Source: Aureisphaera galaxeae
Lineage (GTDB): Bacteria > Bacteroidota > Bacteroidia > Flavobacteriales > Flavobacteriaceae
NCBI RefSeq assembly: GCF_028561275.1
Contig: NZ_JAQQTF010000007.1
Span: 468,799-532,798, forward strand
Length of the DNA stretch: 64,000 nt
Direction of reading: 5' to 3'
The translations under genes and the position numbers were made by a program. Of the stretch, positions 27,504 through 36,264 are shown piece by piece. Positions within the stretch are counted from its first letter, which is position 1, and each line of letters starts with the position of its first letter. A model generated the notes under the pieces. That model was not told the DNA's origin. It was given only the letters and a program-made list of their open reading frames with translations, and searched no databases.

Positions 27504-27888
27504 ACCCATGACGAAAGGAACCGAAAGCACTTATAGAAACAAACTCGCCGAATACATGGGTACTTGGCGCAATTCGTATGAAAAAGCCCGTCTCATCGAA
27601 GAGTTTACCTTTTTTGAAGAGGACGGAATCATGAAAATATCGATAGAGAATTCGAAAGAAAGTTTTTATCAAAGCCCATGGACCATTGGTACGGTGAAGC
27701 CGCATGGGTATACTCCCGATAGTAATGACATCGTGGCCTTTAAGGGCCATATAAAAATGGACGATATGGAAGCCTTTTTCGCCATTAATGAGAATAAAGG
27801 CCTTCTCATCATTGCCGGTTATCTCACTTTTAAGGACGAAGATCCACGATCAGACTGTTTCGTTCGCGAATTCTTTTATAAAGTATAA
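27496..27888 (+). CDS. Small calycin-like protein B (paralogue of the previous gene)
   Basis: 130 residues from ATG 27496 (an ATG at 27508 is a possible alternative). It shares GTWRN, an alternating beta pattern and the C-terminal DCFVREFFYK motif with the previous product, so the two arose by tandem duplication. There is no signal peptide. Lying between AroD-AroE and an acyl-CoA-dehydrogenase-fold enzyme, it may bind a pathway intermediate (inference). Confidence 0.75.
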   Translation: MPKPMTKGTESTYRNKLAEYMGTWRNSYEKARLIEEFTFFEEDGIMKISIENSKESFYQSPWTIGTVKPHGYTPDSNDIVAFKGHIKMDDMEAFFAINENKGLLIIAGYLTFKDEDPRSDCFVREFFYKV

Positions 27889-27891
27889 ACT

Positions 27892-29109
27892 ATGGAACAA
27901 GAAGTAAAAACACTCGTTGCAGACGAATTGCAACTACTTAAGAAACTGGCTCGGGAAGAGTTTGCCCAAAGAGCTTCCCAGTACGATGCCACCTATACTT
28001 TTCCGAAAGAGAATTTCGAAAGTCTTCATAGAGCAGGACTCATGGCGCCCACCGCTTCTAGAGAATTTGGAGGTCTGGGATTGGGAAATAACAAAGGCAA
28101 CATTAGAAAGCTTTGGGCCATGACCACCGAGATTGCCAAAGCCGATATGGCTTTTGCTCGTTGTTGGGAAGGACATAATAATGCGTTAACCCTCATTGAC
28201 AATTTGGGGAGCTACATTCAAAAGGAAATGTGGTTTTCCGGTGTGGTGAACGAAGGGGAAATATGGACCGTTTGGAGCGGAGAACCCTTGCTCCGTACCC
28301 CTGGGCAGAAAAGCAAAATAGGAACCTTCCTTACCAAAACCGAAAGCGGTTATATTTTAAACGGATCGAAAGTATTCTGTTCCAGTGCGCCCGGTGCCAC
28401 GTGGGCCAATCTACTAGTAAATACCGAAGGTTCCGGTGGGGCCCGTCATGCCAATGGCAATGCCGGATCGGTCATCATGTTGGGCTGTAAGCTGGACGAT
28501 CCCTCCATCACTTTCGATGACTCTTGGTGGAAACCTTTGGGCATGCGAGGATCGGTGAGTTATAAGGTGAATTTCGACAACACCTTTATTCCTTTAGAAA
28601 ATCAGATTGGTGGACCCGGGGAATTCCTCACAGAAGATTGGCAAACTCGTTGGGTGCCCCAATATGCCGCTACCTTTTTGGGCGGGGCCGAGGCCGCTTA
28701 TGACTATACCCTAAAACATGTTACCGTACAGGGAAGGGAAGATGACCCTTTCATACAGCAGCGTATTGCCAAAATGACCCTTAATATAGAATCAGCACGA
28801 ATGTGGCTCGATAATGTAGCCCAATTGTGGAATGAAGGAAAAGTGGACGAAGCCAAATCGGTAGGGAATATGGTACGCTATCAGGTGGAACAATTGGCCA
28901 CCCAAACGGTAGACCATGCCATTCATATCTGTGGAGCTCGCTCCCTAATAAAACCAAGCCCATTAGAGCAGATTGTACGTGATCTTACCCTTTACGTACG
29001 CCACGATAATGACGATCAGTTATTAGCCACTATCGGAAAATCCATTTTGGGGAAAGCACACGATAGGTCTTTCTATAACAACAAAAAACAAAGTAACCAT
29101 GAAAAATAA
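27892..29109 (+). CDS. Acyl-CoA-dehydrogenase-fold flavoprotein, possibly a DszC/SfnC-like monooxygenase
   Basis: The 405-residue protein has the ACAD fold: N-terminal helical domain (LHRAGLMAPTASREFGGLGL), a beta domain (GYILNGSKVFCSSAPGATWA) and a C-terminal helical domain (HAIHICGARSLIKPSPLEQI). The Glu that acts as base in true acyl-CoA dehydrogenases (in a YEGT-type loop) is not seen; the region reads LYVRHDNDDQLLAT, more like the HD-type loop of DszC/SfnC and related FMNH2-dependent oxygenases. Two SsuD-type monooxygenases and an FMN reductase in the same operon favour an oxygenase role. Substrate unknown. The stop codon overlaps the start of the next gene. Confidence 0.82.
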   Translation: MEQEVKTLVADELQLLKKLAREEFAQRASQYDATYTFPKENFESLHRAGLMAPTASREFGGLGLGNNKGNIRKLWAMTTEIAKADMAFARCWEGHNNALTLIDNLGSYIQKEMWFSGVVNEGEIWTVWSGEPLLRTPGQKSKIGTFLTKTESGYILNGSKVFCSSAPGATWANLLVNTEGSGGARHANGNAGSVIMLGCKLDDPSITFDDSWWKPLGMRGSVSYKVNFDNTFIPLENQIGGPGEFLTEDWQTRWVPQYAATFLGGAEAAYDYTLKHVTVQGREDDPFIQQRIAKMTLNIESARMWLDNVAQLWNEGKVDEAKSVGNMVRYQVEQLATQTVDHAIHICGARSLIKPSPLEQIVRDLTLYVRHDNDDQLLATIGKSILGKAHDRSFYNNKKQSNHEK

Positions 29110-30589
29110 TACGATGAACATTTGGTATTTGGCATTGGGATATTTTGCCTTTTATGTTCCCTATAGCGGAATGACCAAATTATTGTCTAAGGGAATGTTC
29201 TCTGAAACGGGAGCTTCCATTTCCGGAGCAGAGATGCTCCCTACCGTTCTTATGGGGACGGTATTGGGCTTTGTGCTCATTCTATTGGCAACAAGATGGT
29301 GGAAATACGCTGGAAAAGTGAAGGTTTTTGGCCTCAAGATTCCATTTGCGACCCATCGCTTCACTTTCTTTTCAGGAGTGGCGACGGCAGTGATCATTGC
29401 TACGACCACCCTAGCCTATAGTTTTACAGGAATTTCCATTGTATTTGCGGCTTTACTTATGCGTGGAGGAGTTCTGCTTATGGCCCCTTTTATAGATAAG
29501 GTATACCGAAGGAAGATTCAGTGGTATTCGTGGTTGGCTTTTGGATTGACTCTCTTTTCGCTATTGATTGTCTTTTCGGAAAAGGCCGCATACAATTTGA
29601 GCATTGCAGCTGGTATCAACATTCTTGCATACCTCTCGGGTTATTTCTTCCGGCTTCAGTTCATGACCTATTCGGCCAAAACAGAAGATTCGAATTCCAA
29701 TTATAAATTCTTTGTAGAAGAAATGCTATCAGCCATGCTCGTCATTTTGGTAGTGCCGGCACTGTTGGCTTTCGTTGGAACCGAAGGGTTTCTATTGAGT
29801 ATTAGAAACGGATATACCCTATTCTTTACTACCGGATTGCTTCCTGTTACCATCGGAATCGGTTTGCTATATGCGGGGCTTTATATTTTCGGTTCGCGAA
29901 TTTATTTGGATCAACGCGAAAATACTTTCTGCATTCCTATTAATCGAGCGATGAGTCTTCAGGCAGGAGTGGTAGCAGCTTTGATCCTAACACTTGTTTT
30001 TGAAACACCTTTTTATTCTCCCATGCAAATAACGGGAGCCATCTTTTTAATGTTGGCCATATTTGCCTTGAGTGCTCCTAAAATCATTGAATATATCCGG
30101 GGATCGGGATACGCCAGACAGCGAACTTATATGTTTGTTTGTCCAGGTAATACGGGTAGATCACCCATGGCGCAGGCTATTTGTATAGATAGAATGGTTT
30201 CCTTTTTACAGTCGGATTCCAAAAGAAATAAGTCTTCCCAGATTACGGTTTTAAGTGCCGGAATTAATACCGATGGAGGCACCCCCATTCATGAAGATGC
30301 GCAACAAGCCCTTCAACACTTGGGGATTCGTGTCATGCCGCATCATTCCCGTAAAATAAGCAACGAGGATATTAAAAAGGTAGATAGGGTATGGTGCATG
30401 ACCCAAGAACACAAAGATTTAATCCTTCAAAAATTCCCAGGATCGGAATCTAAAATTCATTATTTGGATTTGGATGGTTCCCTTCCTGTTCCTCATGGGA
30501 AAGGGATTCGGGCGTATATAGAATGCGCCGAAAAGCTGGAGCAGATCATCGACAACCTTATCTATAGAAGAGAAATTCAGTTTACATGA
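29099..30589 (+). CDS. DMT-type permease fused to a low-molecular-weight protein tyrosine phosphatase domain
   Basis: 496 residues. Residues ~1-335 hold about ten hydrophobic helices (for example TVLMGTVLGFVLILLATRWW and LLPVTIGIGLLYAGLYIFGS), resembling drug/metabolite transporter-like permeases. Residues ~342-496 are an LMW-PTP domain: the P-loop is VCPGNTGRSP with Cys348 and Arg354 (CX5R intact), followed by LSAGINTDGG and a RKISNEDIKKVDRVWCM segment. The second Cys of the usual CxGNxCRS is Gly, and the general-acid DP loop reads LPVPHG, so catalysis may be altered. A transporter joined to a phosphatase suggests removal of a phosphate coupled to export. The gene overlaps both neighbours. 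Confidence 0.82.
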   Translation: MKNNTMNIWYLALGYFAFYVPYSGMTKLLSKGMFSETGASISGAEMLPTVLMGTVLGFVLILLATRWWKYAGKVKVFGLKIPFATHRFTFFSGVATAVIIATTTLAYSFTGISIVFAALLMRGGVLLMAPFIDKVYRRKIQWYSWLAFGLTLFSLLIVFSEKAAYNLSIAAGINILAYLSGYFFRLQFMTYSAKTEDSNSNYKFFVEEMLSAMLVILVVPALLAFVGTEGFLLSIRNGYTLFFTTGLLPVTIGIGLLYAGLYIFGSRIYLDQRENTFCIPINRAMSLQAGVVAALILTLVFETPFYSPMQITGAIFLMLAIFALSAPKIIEYIRGSGYARQRTYMFVCPGNTGRSPMAQAICIDRMVSFLQSDSKRNKSSQITVLSAGINTDGGTPIHEDAQQALQHLGIRVMPHHSRKISNEDIKKVDRVWCMTQEHKDLILQKFPGSESKIHYLDLDGSLPVPHGKGIRAYIECAEKLEQIIDNLIYRREIQFT

Positions 30590-31245
30590 TTCCATCTATC
30601 ATAAATAGCGTCATTACTATTCCGGAAATTCTTAGTTCGGGGATTACCTTCGGCCCGAAAGTATGCATAGTAGCACCAGGCCCTAATGGGGTTGCTCATT
30701 ATGATGCTATTCCACAAGACTTCACGGTAATAGCTGTGAATAAAGCGATGTTGATCGATGGATTGGAACCCGATTGGTGGGTCATTGCCCATTGCGATAC
30801 CCAATGGTTTAGGGAAGCCGATAGGAAGTTTAGGGGTAATCGAATATATAGGGATGTAACAGTTCCAGAGATTACGGAAACTGCATTAAAGAATTCAGAA
30901 AATCGAATTTACGAATACAAAACCGCGGAGGAATTACTTCAAGCGGATAAAGTGTTGCCCGTACAAGGCTATATCCGAAAAGGGGCTTCCGTAAGTGCTG
31001 TTTCCGTTCAATTGGCCTATAATTTGGGCGCTGCCGAAATCCTGCTTTGTGGGGTAGATATGTCGGGAAACAAGTACTGGGACAAAAGCGAAAATGAAGA
31101 CCCTAATGTACTGCATTTGCATGGTGAAGTGTGGGATAGTGTTTCTCGATTTAATCCGCTGCTTCATTATATGCGCCATGAACTCGGTGTGAAAATTTCC
31201 ACCCTTAGTGAAACTACGTTGAATGTACCTTTTTACAAACCATGA
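30586..31245 (+). CDS. Rossmann-like protein related to DUF115/6-hydroxymethylpterin-kinase-type or sialyltransferase-like proteins
   Basis: 219 residues, ATGA overlaps at both ends. The opening KVCIVAPGPNG then VIAVNKAMLIDGLEPDWWVI is the pattern of DUF115 and GT42-like nucleotide-binding proteins (a G-P-S/N-like loop, then an A-V-N strand, then PDW). Later come GAAEILLCGVDMSGNKYW and a conserved His-rich stretch (LHLHGE). These families transfer or bind nucleotide-activated groups, often during sugar attachment. No membrane segment. Exact activity cannot be read from sequence. Confidence 0.65.
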   Translation: MIPSIINSVITIPEILSSGITFGPKVCIVAPGPNGVAHYDAIPQDFTVIAVNKAMLIDGLEPDWWVIAHCDTQWFREADRKFRGNRIYRDVTVPEITETALKNSENRIYEYKTAEELLQADKVLPVQGYIRKGASVSAVSVQLAYNLGAAEILLCGVDMSGNKYWDKSENEDPNVLHLHGEVWDSVSRFNPLLHYMRHELGVKISTLSETTLNVPFYKP

Positions 31246-32330
31246 CGAACGCCATTCCATTACGATTTCACTGGACCCTGTCACAGGCAGGGGATAACCT
31301 AAGAGCTTCTGGGAAGTTCGAAGGACTAACGGGTTTACTGGACTTTCAGGAACAGTTGAAATTATGCAAAAAAGCCGAAGAGAATGGAATTGATTCTGTC
31401 CTCATGGCGATTGGATTTACCCGTCCCGATCCGCTTATGTTGGCTACGGCTTTAGGGTTGGAAACCGAGCGCATTAAGTTCTTGGTGGCAGTTCGATCTG
31501 GACTTATAACCCCAGCTTATTTTGTACAACAAATGAATACGGCTTCCCATCTTATTGGGGATCGGTTATACATCAATGTAGTAAGCGGTCATACGCCAAG
31601 CGAGTTGCGATATTATGGGGATTTCAAGGAGAAGGAAGAGCGCAACGAACGCACCCGCGAGTTTATGGAATTGTGCCATGCCTTTTGGGAAAAAGGAAGT
31701 GGAATAGACTATAAGGGCACATATTATCAAGTAGAAAACGGAGCCATTAATACGCCTTTCAATTCTGAAAAAAGGAGACCAACGATTTACATTAGTGGAA
31801 ATTCGGAACGGGCCGTGCACTTGGTTTCGGAATATGGAGATTGCCTATGGCGATTTCCGGACACTCCGGAGGTGATCGCAGAAAAGATTCAGCCTCTTGC
31901 GGCCTCTGGAAAGGGAGCCGGGCTCCTTACTTCTATAATCGCTCGTCCCACTCAGGAGGAAGCAGAACATGCGGCTCAGGAATTACTGAAAAACTTTATA
32001 AACAATAACAAAGGAGTCCATAAAAATTACGAACAGCGCTATGATTCTGAAGGATTCAGGGAAATTTTGGACAACGCCTTCAATAACGATTCCCATTGGC
32101 TTACACCCTATTTGTGGAATGGAGCGGTACCTTATTTAGGAGCGCCTTCCATAGCCTTGGTAGGTTCCTATGAAACCGTAGCCAATGCCCTCATGGAATA
32201 CAAAAGAGCAGGAATTACCCAATTTCTTTTCATAGGATGGCCAGATATTGAAGAGGTAGTTCATTTCGGACAGGGCGTATTGCCTTTGGTTCGAGGAAAG
32301 GAAGTAGAACAAATGACATCTACGGTATGA
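31242..32330 (+). CDS. LLM-class FMNH2-dependent monooxygenase (SsuD-like), first of a pair
   Basis: 362 residues with the luciferase-like monooxygenase TIM barrel: start FHWTLSQAGDN, core KFLVAVRSGLITPAYFVQQM, GDRLYINVVSGHTPSELRYY, then RPTIYISGNSERAVHLVSEY and a C-terminal SIALVGSYETVANALMEYKR. These match alkanesulfonate monooxygenase SsuD and relatives, which use FMNH2 from a separate reductase. The neighbouring FMN reductase (35339-35884) can supply it. A paralogue follows with a 4-bp ATGA overlap. Whether the substrate is a sulfonate, a sulfone or a pathway intermediate is unknown. Confidence 0.87.
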   Translation: MTNAIPLRFHWTLSQAGDNLRASGKFEGLTGLLDFQEQLKLCKKAEENGIDSVLMAIGFTRPDPLMLATALGLETERIKFLVAVRSGLITPAYFVQQMNTASHLIGDRLYINVVSGHTPSELRYYGDFKEKEERNERTREFMELCHAFWEKGSGIDYKGTYYQVENGAINTPFNSEKRRPTIYISGNSERAVHLVSEYGDCLWRFPDTPEVIAEKIQPLAASGKGAGLLTSIIARPTQEEAEHAAQELLKNFINNNKGVHKNYEQRYDSEGFREILDNAFNNDSHWLTPYLWNGAVPYLGAPSIALVGSYETVANALMEYKRAGITQFLFIGWPDIEEVVHFGQGVLPLVRGKEVEQMTSTV

Positions 32331-33424
32331 AAAATTCAGTCGACAATATACAGTTTCACTGGCGTTTGATACAATCGGGCGAGGAAAACGTGATTACGGC
32401 TTCTTCTCAGAATGATGGCGGGAAGGCTGCCTTGCCCGATGTAGAGGCACAAGGCGCATTTTGCAAATTGGCCCAAGACTTAGGGATTGCTTCGGTGCTT
32501 ATCGATATTAACTATGGGAAGCCCGATCCTATGTTACTTCCCTTGGCATTGGCTAAATATGCGCCCGATTTGGGATACATCATTGCCATTAGATCTGGCC
32601 TCATCTCGCCAACCCTTTTTACACAGCAGATCAATACCCTATCTACTTTGATTAGAGGGAAGATCTTCATTAACATCGTTGCGGGATATAATCCTGCCGA
32701 ATTGAAAACCTATGGAGACTTTTTACCCCATGACGAACGCTATGCCCGAACAGGTGAATTCTTGGACGTTTGCACCCGTTTTTGGAACAAAAATGGGCCT
32801 GTTTCGGTAACGGGAGACTATCTACAAGTAGAAGGAGGATTATTGAATACTCCTTTTGTTTCCGAACATGGGGATCGCCCTTTCCTGTTCATTTCTGGAG
32901 GATCGCAACCTGCTATAGACCTAACCGAAGCTTATGGTGACTGCTGGATGCAGTTGGGAGAACCACCCGAAAAACTAGGTGCAAAGTTAGCCCCACTTTT
33001 GGAGCAGGGAAAAAGTGCAGGTCTTCGCTTTAGTGTGATCTGTAGGGAAACTATGGAAGAAGCATTAGCGGCTGCATTTCAGTTGAAAGAAAGCACGGCT
33101 CAAGACAAGGACCGACAAACGTCCTTAGTGCTAAAAAGTGATTCCTATTCGCTTCGCGAGAACATGTTGTTGGCAGAAGAGGACTGGCCCAGCAGTCGTG
33201 TTTGGACCGGGCTTATAAAAAGTGTGGGTCCTACGGGAATAGCGTTGGTAGGAAGTTACGAAGAGATCGCCTTGAAGATTATGGAATTCAAAAGAGCAGG
33301 AGTTACCCATTTTATCCTTTCGGGATGGCCTAAATTGGAGGAAATGAAACGATTTGGCACCCATGTAATGCCCCTTGTTCGCAACATGGAAAAAGAAGAA
33401 AAGTCCGTGGTAAGTCACGCCTAA
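32327..33424 (+). CDS. LLM-class FMNH2-dependent monooxygenase (SsuD-like), second of a pair
   Basis: 365 residues, paralogous to the previous product: IQFHWRLIQSGEENVITAS, LGYIIAIRSGLISPTLFTQQ, IFINIVAGYNPAELKTYGDF, and GIALVGSYEEIALKIMEFKR. It is likewise an SsuD-like TIM-barrel monooxygenase without a signal peptide. Divergence between the two suggests successive oxidations or a heteromer rather than a simple gene-dosage copy (inference). It starts inside the stop of the first and is 21 bp from the glycosyltransferase gene. Confidence 0.86.
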   Translation: MKNSVDNIQFHWRLIQSGEENVITASSQNDGGKAALPDVEAQGAFCKLAQDLGIASVLIDINYGKPDPMLLPLALAKYAPDLGYIIAIRSGLISPTLFTQQINTLSTLIRGKIFINIVAGYNPAELKTYGDFLPHDERYARTGEFLDVCTRFWNKNGPVSVTGDYLQVEGGLLNTPFVSEHGDRPFLFISGGSQPAIDLTEAYGDCWMQLGEPPEKLGAKLAPLLEQGKSAGLRFSVICRETMEEALAAAFQLKESTAQDKDRQTSLVLKSDSYSLRENMLLAEEDWPSSRVWTGLIKSVGPTGIALVGSYEEIALKIMEFKRAGVTHFILSGWPKLEEMKRFGTHVMPLVRNMEKEEKSVVSHA

Positions 33425-33445
33425 ACTCCCCCAAACTATAAACCT

Positions 33446-34423
33446 ATGAGAATACTACTTGCTAGAGACCCTAATTATGTGCATCCGCAAACACATGGAG
33501 CAGGGAAAAACCCAACAAAGGTACCTTCCGGGGCCTCCAATTTTCAGCACGACATGCTTGCTAAAGGCTTGGCCGAAAACGGACATGAAGTGTTCTTTTA
33601 TGTGCAGAACGAAGAAGAGATGGCGCATCTTTCTGGAGTGACCTTTGTGGATTCATTGATCGAGGATGTCGACATCGTACATCTAAAGGCAATAGGAGAT
33701 CCCAATATCATTAGGCATTATCAATCTAAAAATATTCCGATACTTTCTACCAATCATGGCAACCGACCCGATGTAAAGCCCCTTTGTAAATGGGTCTATG
33801 TTTCGAAAACCCAGGCCTTGGCTCATCATTCTGATACCTATGTATGGAATGCAATGGATCCCAAGGATTTTATTTTTTCCGAAAAGAAACAGGATTATTT
33901 TCTGTTCATGGCCAATGCGCGGTACCATCGTGGAAAAGGACTGGACATTGCCCTTCGGCTTTCTAAGGATTTGGGTTTCAAGCTGGTCGTAGCGGGATCG
34001 AGTCCGTATCAGAAGGATATCGAGTATGTAGAGGCACAATGTCGGGAATATAATGCCGATTACCTAGGGGATGTTAGGGGAATGGAAAAAGCCGAGCTCA
34101 TTACGGGTGCTAAGGCTCTCATTTCACCTTCGCGATTTGCAGAAACCTTTGGAATGACTATAGTGGAAGCCCTGTTCTCGGGAACACCGGTTATTTGCAG
34201 TGGTAACGGAGCGTACAGTGAAATCATGTCCGAAACGGTGGGATTCGTTTGCAACAGCGAAGCAGATTATCATCATGCGGTAACGGTTATAGATAGTATC
34301 GATCCTAAGGTTTGTCGCGCCTATGCTATGGACCACTTTCACTACCGAACCATGGCTAAAAATTATGTGGCTATCTATGAAGAAATGATTTCAACCCAAC
34401 AACCTTTGGAGCTTAGTATATAG
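33446..34423 (+). CDS. GT4-type glycosyltransferase
   Basis: 325 residues. The N-terminal lobe has a short, gapped form (SGASNFQHDMLAKGLAENGH, then VDIVHLKAIGD). The C-terminal lobe shows the GT-B GT4 signature: YFLFMANARYHRGKGLDIAL, KLVVAGSS, ALISPSRFAETFGMTIVEAL (the EX7E-type motif) and GTPVICSGNGAYSEIM. It should move an activated sugar to an acceptor, in the cytoplasm. In this operon it may glycosylate the small-molecule product or a lipid carrier. Donor and acceptor are unknown. Confidence 0.88.
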   Translation: MRILLARDPNYVHPQTHGAGKNPTKVPSGASNFQHDMLAKGLAENGHEVFFYVQNEEEMAHLSGVTFVDSLIEDVDIVHLKAIGDPNIIRHYQSKNIPILSTNHGNRPDVKPLCKWVYVSKTQALAHHSDTYVWNAMDPKDFIFSEKKQDYFLFMANARYHRGKGLDIALRLSKDLGFKLVVAGSSPYQKDIEYVEAQCREYNADYLGDVRGMEKAELITGAKALISPSRFAETFGMTIVEALFSGTPVICSGNGAYSEIMSETVGFVCNSEADYHHAVTVIDSIDPKVCRAYAMDHFHYRTMAKNYVAIYEEMISTQQPLELSI

Positions 34424-34436
34424 GCTTCAGTAATCT

Positions 34437-35342
34437 ATGAAAACAAAAGATCCCCATGACGAAAAATGGTCGATAAAGATCTATTCTGGGAGTTCTCCCT
34501 TGCAGTTGTTTCCCGAGGAGAACAATGCACTTGCCCATATTACCCGTAAGGACGTCACCGATATCAAAGCCGCTTTTGTGGCCGACCCTTTTATGCTATG
34601 CACTAATGACATTTGGTATCTCTTCATGGAGATTTTAAATGCTGAAACAGGATTGGGTGAAATAGGTCTAATGACGAGTTTGGATGGTGCTCTTTGGAAC
34701 TATGGACAAGTGGTACTGAAAGAAGATTACCATTTATCCTACCCTTTTGTTTTTGAACATGAAGGCCAATACTATATGATCCCTGAAACGTTGGATGCAG
34801 GCTCCATCCGACTGTACAGGGCCATTAATTTTCCGAATAAATGGGAGTTTCAAACCGATTTAGTACAAGGTGCATTTGCAGACCCTACGCTATTTTGGAA
34901 TGATGGTATATGGTGGCTCTTTGCTTGCGAAAGGACTTCCAAAAGTGGGACTCTATGTCTTTTTTATTCAGATAGGTTAGAAGGACCTTATATCCCACAT
35001 CCGCAAAGCCCGATTGTGAAGGAGGATCGTAGAAAGGCACGGCCTGCAGGTCGAATTCTGGTGTTAGAAGATAAAATCATACGCGTATGTCAAGATTGTT
35101 ATCCTCGCTATGGATCGGCCGTAAGGGCTTTCCAGATTACCCAATTATCGACCACAACATATGAGGAGCAGGAATTGATAGAAAGTCCTATCTTGAAAGC
35201 CTCGGAAGCGCCAAAACAGTGGAATACACGAGGGATGCATCATATAGATGCTTTTAAGATAAATGAGAACCATTGGTTGGCCTGTGTGGATGGATGTTAT
35301 AGCGAAGCGCGCATTTTAGAACCTAAAAAATTGACTACATGA
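34437..35342 (+). CDS. Five-bladed-propeller glucosamine-transferase-like protein
   Basis: 301 residues, no signal peptide. It resembles the N-terminal propeller-type domain of glucosamine inositolphosphorylceramide transferase-like proteins: AAFVADPFMLCTNDIWYLFM, then YPFVFEHEGQYYMIPETLDA, ADPTLFWNDGIWWLFACERT and ARPAGRILVLEDKIIRVCQD. In bacteria such domains occur with formyl- and glycosyltransferases in sugar-modification clusters. It is next to the GT4 gene and overlaps the FMN reductase by an ATGA, so it probably takes part in the same modification step. The chemistry is not established. Confidence 0.78.
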   Translation: MKTKDPHDEKWSIKIYSGSSPLQLFPEENNALAHITRKDVTDIKAAFVADPFMLCTNDIWYLFMEILNAETGLGEIGLMTSLDGALWNYGQVVLKEDYHLSYPFVFEHEGQYYMIPETLDAGSIRLYRAINFPNKWEFQTDLVQGAFADPTLFWNDGIWWLFACERTSKSGTLCLFYSDRLEGPYIPHPQSPIVKEDRRKARPAGRILVLEDKIIRVCQDCYPRYGSAVRAFQITQLSTTTYEEQELIESPILKASEAPKQWNTRGMHHIDAFKINENHWLACVDGCYSEARILEPKKLTT

Positions 35343-35884
35343 AAAAAGTAATCGTACTATCGGGGTCCATACGTGAGGGTAGAAAAAGCCATTTCGTAGC
35401 TCAATATGTTTCCCAAGCCATTGCATCCCATGAAGGGATTGAGGTTACATTGCTCGATTTAAAAGAATACTCACTACCTGTGATGGACGTACGAATGAAT
35501 GCGTTGGATGCTGTGCCGGAAGGATTACAGGAGTTCAGTAACAAACTAGCTGAGGCGGACGGGATTGTCTTTGTAAGCCCGGAATACAAGAATGGAATCC
35601 CGGGAGCTTTAAAGAATGCCTTGGATTATTTGAATCCGCAGATCTTGAAACGGATTCCTTTTGGGGTAGTCACGGTGTCTTCGGGAGGCTTTGGAGGGCT
35701 TTTATGCCTCTCTCAACTACGAACGGTAGGTTTGGCTTTGGGTGGCATTGCCATTCCCGATAAATTATGTGTGTCTAAAGTAAACGAACTGTTTTCGGAA
35801 GAGGGTGCCTTATTGGATGAAAGCCTTCAAACGAAGATTGACGATTTTTCTAATGCACTTTTGTGGTATGTGGGGAGGTTTTAG
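35339..35884 (+). CDS. NADPH-dependent FMN reductase
   Basis: 181 residues with the flavodoxin-like FMN_red fold: LSGSIREGRKSHFVAQYV (phosphate-binding loop), FVSPEYKNGIPGALKNALDY (the conserved PEYN/S-type motif) and VSSGGFGGLLCLSQLRTV. It reduces FMN with NAD(P)H and would feed FMNH2 to the two LLM monooxygenases and the ACAD-fold protein of this operon, as SsuE and MsuE do for their partners. It is the last gene of the run. No clear terminator follows. Confidence 0.9.
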   Translation: MKKVIVLSGSIREGRKSHFVAQYVSQAIASHEGIEVTLLDLKEYSLPVMDVRMNALDAVPEGLQEFSNKLAEADGIVFVSPEYKNGIPGALKNALDYLNPQILKRIPFGVVTVSSGGFGGLLCLSQLRTVGLALGGIAIPDKLCVSKVNELFSEEGALLDESLQTKIDDFSNALLWYVGRF

Positions 35885-36264
35885 ATGTAGGTATTTGTTT
35901 TGGCAATTGAATTGATGCATTTCTTCGGAACACTCAACACTTTGTAATTTACAACATTGCTAGGCTGAACTTAATTCAACATCTGCACCCTCTTTTTGAT
36001 GCGTCAATCATTTGCACCTATTTGACTTTACAGAAATGCGTATCATAAGGACAGCCCAAACTATACTAGTTGACCTTAGCTTTCGTGAAGATGGAGATGT
36101 ACACCAGTGGGAGCAAACGAAAATTGCTCTACAAAGTATTCATGTGTTAAAAATTGTTCTAAAAAATTAAATTTATCATTAGGTTAAATTAACAAACAGG
36201 TATGCATTGTTATCATATTGTTGTTACTTCTTGTTTGCAGCTAGCGGTTAATGGCTAACATAAA
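35885..36264. other. Intergenic region between the redox operon and the RHS genes
   Basis: 380 bp, AT-rich, between convergent transcription units. A 44-codon plus-strand frame (36036-36170, MRIIRTAQTILVDLSFREDG, ending LKN) has no start-site support and I do not recognise it; it could be a gene relic. No convincing terminator hairpin is visible for either neighbour. No immunity-like ORF for the RHS tip is seen here. Confidence 0.5.
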
